Part shown: positions 62,245 to 64,000 of the stretch, in pieces | Layout: each line of letters opens with the position of its first letter | Position numbering within the stretch: position 1 is the first letter of the stretch | Assembly: GCF_000620065.1 (NCBI RefSeq) | Contig: NZ_JHVI01000013.1 | Coordinates: 37,319 to 101,318 of the forward strand | Direction: 5' to 3' | DNA length: 64,000 bases | DNA from: Meiothermus cerbereus DSM 11376 | Lineage (GTDB): Bacteria; Deinococcota; Deinococci; Deinococcales; Thermaceae | Notes under the pieces: model-generated | The model's database searches: none | Told to the model about the DNA's origin: nothing | The model's input: only the letters and a program-made list of their open reading frames with translations | Made by a program: the position numbers and the translations under genes

Positions 62245-62853
62245 TCAGGTGGTCTGTTTGGGCTCGGTGGGTTTTTGTGGAGTAGCCAGGTTGAGGCCAT
62301 TGTATTTCTTTTGACAGGCTTCAATACCTTCGGTCGCCCAGACTTGAATCGCTTCGGCGGCCATCTGGACTACCTTTTCCATCACCGGCACTAGCTCGGG
62401 GTGAAAACCGGAGAGCACCCAACCCGCTCCCTGCTCAGGCGTGGGGGGCTTGCCAATTCCTATGCGAAGACGGTGGAAATTCCGGGTGCCCAGATGGCTT
62501 GTAATGGATTCCAAACCGTAATTACCAGCGTTGCTTCCCCCTGCTTTAAAGCGCATGCGCCCTGGCGGCAAATCCAGCTCGTCGTGAACTACCAGAATGC
62601 GCTCGGGTGGAATCTTGTAAAACCGGGCCAGCGGCCCTACAGCCTCTCCGGTAGCGTTGTAGAAGGTGGTGGGCTTGACCAGCAAGCCCGAAACCCACTC
62701 ACCCGAGCCCTTCTGAAACCGTATTTCAGCAATAAGGGCATTGCCATTGGGGCGGAAATCCGAGCTGAGCCGATCCAGCACCCAAAACCCCACGTTGTGC
62801 TTGGTTCGGGCGTACTGGGCTCCAGGATTCCCTTGTCCGACAATCAAGAGCAT
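62245..62853 (-). CDS. pth: Peptidyl-tRNA hydrolase
   Basis: The 202-residue protein has GQGNPGAQYARTKHNVGFWV with the catalytic His, KPTTFYNATGEAVGPLARF, VVHDELDLPPGRMRFKAGGS with the conserved Asp, and RNFHRLRIGIGKP. It frees tRNA from stalled peptidyl-tRNA. Two substrate-binding residues differ from E. coli: GHNGL is GNYGL and the Met of TTFMN is Tyr. It has a longer Lys/Pro tail. It lies just after the rplY terminator. Confidence 0.93.
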   Translation of the reverse strand: MLLIVGQGNPGAQYARTKHNVGFWVLDRLSSDFRPNGNALIAEIRFQKGSGEWVSGLLVKPTTFYNATGEAVGPLARFYKIPPERILVVHDELDLPPGRMRFKAGGSNAGNYGLESITSHLGTRNFHRLRIGIGKPPTPEQGAGWVLSGFHPELVPVMEKVVQMAAEAIQVWATEGIEACQKKYNGLNLATPQKPTEPKQTT

Positions 62854-62855
62854 AC

Positions 62856-62900
62856 AAATAAAAAGGGCCGAAAGCCCTCGAGAACGGCAGCCTTCGGCCC
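62856..62900 (-). terminator. Terminator between rplY and pth
   Basis: On the minus strand GGGCCGAA (62900-62893) pairs with TTCGGCCC (62872-62865) and is followed by TTTTATTT. It ends three bases before the pth ATG, so pth depends on read-through or on a promoter within this region. Confidence 0.75.
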
Positions 62901-62918
62901 CAAGCCTGGGTAATGGGC

Positions 62919-63539
62919 TTACTTCTCCTCTTCAGTCTTGCCCTTCTTGATAACTTCTACTTCGGCAGGTGTGGCTGCCGCCTCGGCCGTGAGCTTATCA
63001 GCATCCTCGGGTGGCACGATGGCCACTATGGTATCGCGGGGGTTCATGGCAAGCTTGACGCCTGGGGGAAGGCTCAGTTCATCGGCGTGGATGCTATCGC
63101 CAATGCGCAGGTGGCTTACGTTGACCTCGATGTGGGGCGGAATGGCCTTGGGCGAAACCTTGACCTGGATGTCGTTGTTGACCAGCTGGAGCACACCCCC
63201 CTCACGCACGCCCTGAGCCGTACCCACAATCTTGACCGGAATCCACATCAGCACAGGCTCATCCGAGAGGGCGTAGAAGTCTACGTGTTCGGGACGACGG
63301 CGGCGTTTGTCAAGGTTAATCTGACGCACCAGGGTGTCGACGGTTTTCCCGTTGTCGAGCTCGAGGGTAATCACATGGTGAATCCCCGCGGCCATGAAGA
63401 CCTTGTTGAACTCTTTAAGATCCACCATGACCTTGTAGTTTTCGCTACGGTTGTAGACCACCCCGGGCAGTTTGCCGGCGTCACGCAGGGCCGCGGGCTT
63501 TTCATTCCCACGGGTTTGGGCTTTTATGCGGTATTCCAT
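62919..63539 (-). CDS. rplY: 50S ribosomal protein L25 (TL5/CTC family)
   Basis: The 206-residue protein has the 5S-rRNA-binding L25 domain (EYRIKAQTRGNEKPAALRDA, LPGVVYNRSENYKVMVDLKE) and the C-terminal CTC/TL5 domain (DSIHADELSLPPGVKLAMNP, TIVAIVPPED), ending in a Lys/Glu tail. It is the general-stress form typical of Thermus relatives rather than the short E. coli L25. GGAGG precedes the ATG, and a hairpin-forming leader lies upstream. Confidence 0.95.
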   Translation of the reverse strand: MEYRIKAQTRGNEKPAALRDAGKLPGVVYNRSENYKVMVDLKEFNKVFMAAGIHHVITLELDNGKTVDTLVRQINLDKRRRRPEHVDFYALSDEPVLMWIPVKIVGTAQGVREGGVLQLVNNDIQVKVSPKAIPPHIEVNVSHLRIGDSIHADELSLPPGVKLAMNPRDTIVAIVPPEDADKLTAEAAATPAEVEVIKKGKTEEEK

Positions 63540-63698
63540 TCCCTTCCTCCAAAACTTTTCCGTTGCCAGACATCAACCAGCACTGGATTTTCTTATTTGC
63601 TCACACCACCCCAATAGGAGGGGTTCAAAACACAAGCCTTCAAAGTCTACCATAACCCCCAGCCGCTCGAAAAGCCTTAGACAAGACAAGGGTGCATC

Positions 63699-64000
63699 TC
63701 AGCAATTCCGTACAGGGAAAGCCCTCCACCTCAGGGCCTCGAAGGCCACCAGCGGATGGGAACTACATAGCTGGGCGCGGTGGGCTGCTGTGCGCGAAGC
63801 CCCAGGGCGACTCCACTGCATCCCCGAGCGTTTCATGCGGGCACCGATGACATGCTTGTTCATCCCCTCCACCTGGCCTGAACCGATGGGCCAGCCCCGG
63901 GCTTTATAGGCCGGGTAGTCCATCCGATCGGCCCTTTGCTCCAGGTACTGGATTGCGCTGCGGGCCTCTTCCGACCAGCTCTGCCGCTCAGGAGCGGTAG
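63699..64000 (-). CDS. Transposase, C-terminal part (ISKra4-like), truncated by the window edge
   Basis: The frame is open from the right edge (64000) to a stop at 63699, about 100 codons. The C-terminal signature GWPIGSGQVEGMNKHVIGAR with MKRSGMQWSRPGASRTAA resembles the ISKra4/ISL3-type DDE transposase end that I recall as GxPIGSGxVE. The N-terminus lies outside the window. No terminal inverted repeat was identified in 63600-63698. Confidence 0.75.
   Translation of the reverse strand, partial: TAPERQSWSEEARSAIQYLEQRADRMDYPAYKARGWPIGSGQVEGMNKHVIGARMKRSGMQWSRPGASRTAAHRAQLCSSHPLVAFEALRWRAFPVRNC

Overview
The window comes from a member of the Deinococcota, most likely a Meiothermus close to but not identical with M. 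ruber. The grounds are: a class III PPK2 that reads as a near relative of the well-known M. ruber enzyme; a TL5/CTC-type ribosomal protein L25 and a Thermus-like L28; a Deinococcus-type RNase II; GC-rich DNA crowded with the word CTCGAG; and many starts preceded 5-8 nt upstream by a bare TANNNT -10 box, as in leaderless mRNAs of this phylum. This is judged by eye, without a database search.

Layout. 1-3640 (minus strand) is a decayed defence island: a helicase running off the left edge, a FitAB-type toxin-antitoxin pair whose toxin has lost its middle, an Eco57I-class restriction-modification gene reduced to its two ends, a RAYT (HUH/Y1) transposase fitted between two ATGA overlaps and carrying a REP palindrome inside its reading frame, a small methylase subunit and an HTH protein. 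5245-15765 is the most interesting region: a ten-gene minus-strand operon with a divergent GntR regulator. It encodes sulfolactate sulfo-lyase (SuyAB), both sulfolactate dehydrogenases (SlcC, ComC), a sugar ABC importer without its ATPase, a fucose-isomerase-fold isomerase, a YihV-like PfkB kinase and a LacD/YihT-like aldolase. Together these read as a near-complete route from a C6 sulfosugar (possibly sulfoquinovose) to sulfolactate and on to pyruvate plus sulfite. A sulfolactaldehyde dehydrogenase and a sulfoquinovosidase are not in the window.

16056-31444 is mostly housekeeping: amidohydrolase, VanW protein, diguanylate cyclase, PlsY, a molybdopterin oxidoreductase (a candidate sulfite oxidase), DUF190 plus FluC, two lipoproteins, Tgt, RNase II, two AI-2E-type permeases, a degenerate LytM protein, L28 and LspA. 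31604-43504 holds FtsH, methylglyoxal synthase, a TPR protein, a GNAT/acyl-CoA-synthetase fusion with a shortened ATP-grasp domain, a methyltransferase, PPK2, a WD40 protein and a small corrinoid operon. 44195-45897 carries two toxin-antitoxin modules (PIN/XRE and HepT/MntA). 45922-58155 holds cell-wall and nucleotide genes (serine hydrolase, LysM-M23 peptidase, formyl-THF cyclo-ligase, SPFH protein, Tmk, Nif3, MurE, HDAC-like deacetylase, YceH-like, MobA) and two gaps with strong RNA-like secondary structure. 58217-62102 is a pstSCAB phosphate importer behind a three-repeat Pho box. Pth, L25 and the end of a transposase close the window.

No tRNA, rRNA or CRISPR array was recognised.
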